Assembly (NCBI GenBank): GCA_024640445.1
Contig: JAHEEZ010000239.1
Span: 1-5,357 of the forward strand
Direction: 5' to 3'
Source of the DNA: Acidobacteriota bacterium
GTDB taxonomy: Bacteria > Acidobacteriota > Blastocatellia > Pyrinomonadales > Pyrinomonadaceae
DNA length: 5,357 nucleotides
Under the pieces are notes generated by a model, which was not told the DNA's origin, did not search any database, and saw nothing but the letters and a program-made list of their open reading frames with translations. Made by a program: the position numbers and the translations under genes. Below are positions 3,985-5,357 of this stretch, one piece after another; the first letter of the stretch is position 1, and every line of letters starts with the position of its first letter.

Positions 3985-5343
3985 TCATTTCCCGATGCAG
4001 AATGTCTGGAAGATCCGGGTAAGCATGTCTTCGGTCGTGGTCTCGCCGGTGATCTCTCCTAGGTAACGGATCGCGTTGTGGAGTCCCACAAGGACCATTT
4101 CCTCGCTGGTGTGCCGTTCCAAAAGCGGGATCGAACTCTCGATCTCTTCTTTCGCACGGCTCAGTAGATCGAAATGCCTGGCGTCAGAGACCAGGAAGCC
4201 GGAATCGGTCAGGTCGGAAGACGAAAAAGGTTCGACAATAGCTTCCTGAAGCGAATCGAGCCCTTCTCCGGTCTTTGCAGAGATCTCCACAACAAGGCAC
4301 CCTTCGTCACTTAACTTCCCCCCTAACCTATCCACCGGCTCAAGATCGACCTTGTTAAGGGCGATGATCCGGTTCATATCGCGGGTCCCATCGAGAACTT
4401 CCCGATCCTCAGCACAGATCTCGTCCGAGCTGTCCAGGACAACAACAACGACATCCGCGTCTGTCATGGTTCGCTTAGACCTCTCAACGCCTATGCTCTC
4501 AACCGTGTCGATCGTCTCCCGCATACCGGCGGTGTCGATCAGCGACACGGGAATATCCTTGATAGTGAAGCTCTCGTAGAGTTGGTCGCGCGTCGTGCCG
4601 GGTATCTCTGTAACGATCGCGCGGTCATGTCCGAGAAACGCGTTGAAAAGGCTCGATTTCCCGACGTTCGGTCGCCCGACCAACGCGACCTTCAGTCCCT
4701 CGCGGAGCAGCTTTCCTGCCTTGAACGTGGAAGCCAGTTTTCCAAGATCCGATGAGATCGATCCGAGTTCATCTACGGTCTTGTTCAGCTGGGTCTCCGG
4801 CAGATCGTCCTCGACGAACTCCAGAGCGGATTCAAGAAGCACGATCACATCCAAAAGGCGGTCCTTCAAGGGCTGAAGCTGGTGAGAGAACTCGCCGCCG
4901 AGTTGCTTCATCGCCTGGCGAGTCATCGCGATGCTGTTCGAATCGATCAGGTCGCGGATCGCCTCTGCCTGAGAAAGATCCAGCCTTCCGCTCGCGAGCG
5001 CCCGGAGAGTGAACTCACCCGGTTCCGCCATCCTTGCGCCGAGATGAAGACATATGTCGATGATGCGGCGAAGTACCACAGGCGAACCGTGGCAGCTGAT
5101 CTCGACGACATCTTCGCCGGTGTAGGTGTGCGGCGATTTGAAAAAGGTGATTATCGCTTCGTCGATCGTCTCACCTGTTTCGGGTTCGACGATCTTCGCG
5201 AGCGTTGCAAGGCGAGGTTCAGGTTCAGGACCGCTTTCGCCGGAAAGCCTGTGTGCGATCGCAAGCGCGTCGGCGCCGCTCAGGCGTATGACGCCTATGC
5301 CGCTTCTGCCGAAAGGAGTTGCAAGTGCGACGATCGTGTCCAT
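3985..5343 (-). CDS. mnmE: tRNA uridine-5-carboxymethylaminomethyl modification GTPase MnmE (TrmE)
   Basis: With MnmG this GTPase installs the carboxymethylaminomethyl group on C5 of wobble U34 in tRNAs reading NNA/NNG codons, using methylene-THF, glycine (or ammonium), FAD and K+. The 452-residue chain (E. coli has 454) is complete. The N-terminal THF-binding domain opens MDTIVALATPFGRSGIGVIR and includes GEFTLRA (109-115). A helical domain follows. The inserted G domain has GRPNVGKSS (223-231, G1), GTTRD (249-253, G2/K-loop), DTAG (270-273, G3), NKVD (330-333, G4) and SAK (355-357, G5). The C-terminus is FCIGK, with the conserved Cys449. ATG at 5343 is preferred because it gives the family-standard MDTIVA start. 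A TTG at 5352 would add only three residues (M-L-F). No Shine-Dalgarno is visible in the 14 bases that remain. The gene converges on the TPR gene. The CCG-anticodon tRNA nearby has C34 and is not a substrate. Confidence 0.98.
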   Translation of the reverse strand: MDTIVALATPFGRSGIGVIRLSGADALAIAHRLSGESGPEPEPRLATLAKIVEPETGETIDEAIITFFKSPHTYTGEDVVEISCHGSPVVLRRIIDICLHLGARMAEPGEFTLRALASGRLDLSQAEAIRDLIDSNSIAMTRQAMKQLGGEFSHQLQPLKDRLLDVIVLLESALEFVEDDLPETQLNKTVDELGSISSDLGKLASTFKAGKLLREGLKVALVGRPNVGKSSLFNAFLGHDRAIVTEIPGTTRDQLYESFTIKDIPVSLIDTAGMRETIDTVESIGVERSKRTMTDADVVVVVLDSSDEICAEDREVLDGTRDMNRIIALNKVDLEPVDRLGGKLSDEGCLVVEISAKTGEGLDSLQEAIVEPFSSSDLTDSGFLVSDARHFDLLSRAKEEIESSIPLLERHTSEEMVLVGLHNAIRYLGEITGETTTEDMLTRIFQTFCIGK

Positions 5344-5357
5344 AAAAAGCAAAAAGG

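Noticed and set aside
2056..5343. Functional link between the tRNA-Arg gene and mnmE because both concern tRNA
   Set aside because: MnmE acts on U34, and this tRNA has C34 in its CCG anticodon. The genes are 1.9 kb apart, on opposite strands and separated by the TPR gene.
5341..5352. TTG at 5352 as the mnmE start
   Set aside because: It adds only M-L-F ahead of the family-standard MDTIVA start. An ATG lies in frame at 5343 and no Shine-Dalgarno supports the TTG.

Overview
The window is a stretch of bacterial chromosome of about 50% G+C. It holds five protein genes, one of them cut by the left edge, and one tRNA gene. No phage, plasmid, insertion sequence or CRISPR array is visible. A guess at the source is Acidobacteriota, in the Blastocatellia/Pyrinomonadales range. 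The reasons are the many small exported proteins with signal peptides ending ...AQD, the intergenic dispersed repeats of the 'GGGCAGG...CCTGCCCCTA' and 'CTCTGCG' kind, and the Bacteroidota/Acidobacteriota-like secreted TPR protein. This is inference from style and recall, not a marker-gene result.

Left part (1-1913). The start of a PLP-dependent class V aminotransferase (cysteine desulfurase-like) reads leftward out of the window from 211. Next comes a perfect 28-bp palindrome, probably a terminator for the upstream leftward gene. That gene (357-1067, minus) encodes a 236-residue exported protein of unknown function with four cysteines in the mature part. Across a 183-bp AT-rich divergent spacer lies a PAS-LuxR transcriptional regulator (1251-1913, plus), whose PAS domain carries a C-x4-C-x8-C-x3-C motif. 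The head-to-head layout suggests that the regulator may control the exported protein, itself, or both.

Middle part (1914-3729). A tRNA-Arg(CCG) gene has an extended -10 promoter and a textbook intrinsic terminator with a GAAA tetraloop. Its conserved G19-C56 tertiary pair is reversed to C19-G56, which is the most distinctive sequence feature of the window. It is followed by a 496-residue exported TPR-repeat protein, whose ribosome binding site abuts a very GC-rich hairpin.

Right part (3730-5357). The TPR gene converges on mnmE (minus), the GTPase of tRNA wobble-uridine modification, complete to its C-terminal CIGK motif. The 255-bp convergent spacer is packed with small repeats: a triple 9-mer and two related hairpin-forming units that share their ends but not their loops.

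The genes do not form one pathway. They read as separate housekeeping and accessory transcription units. The only plausible functional pairing is the divergent regulator with the exported protein.
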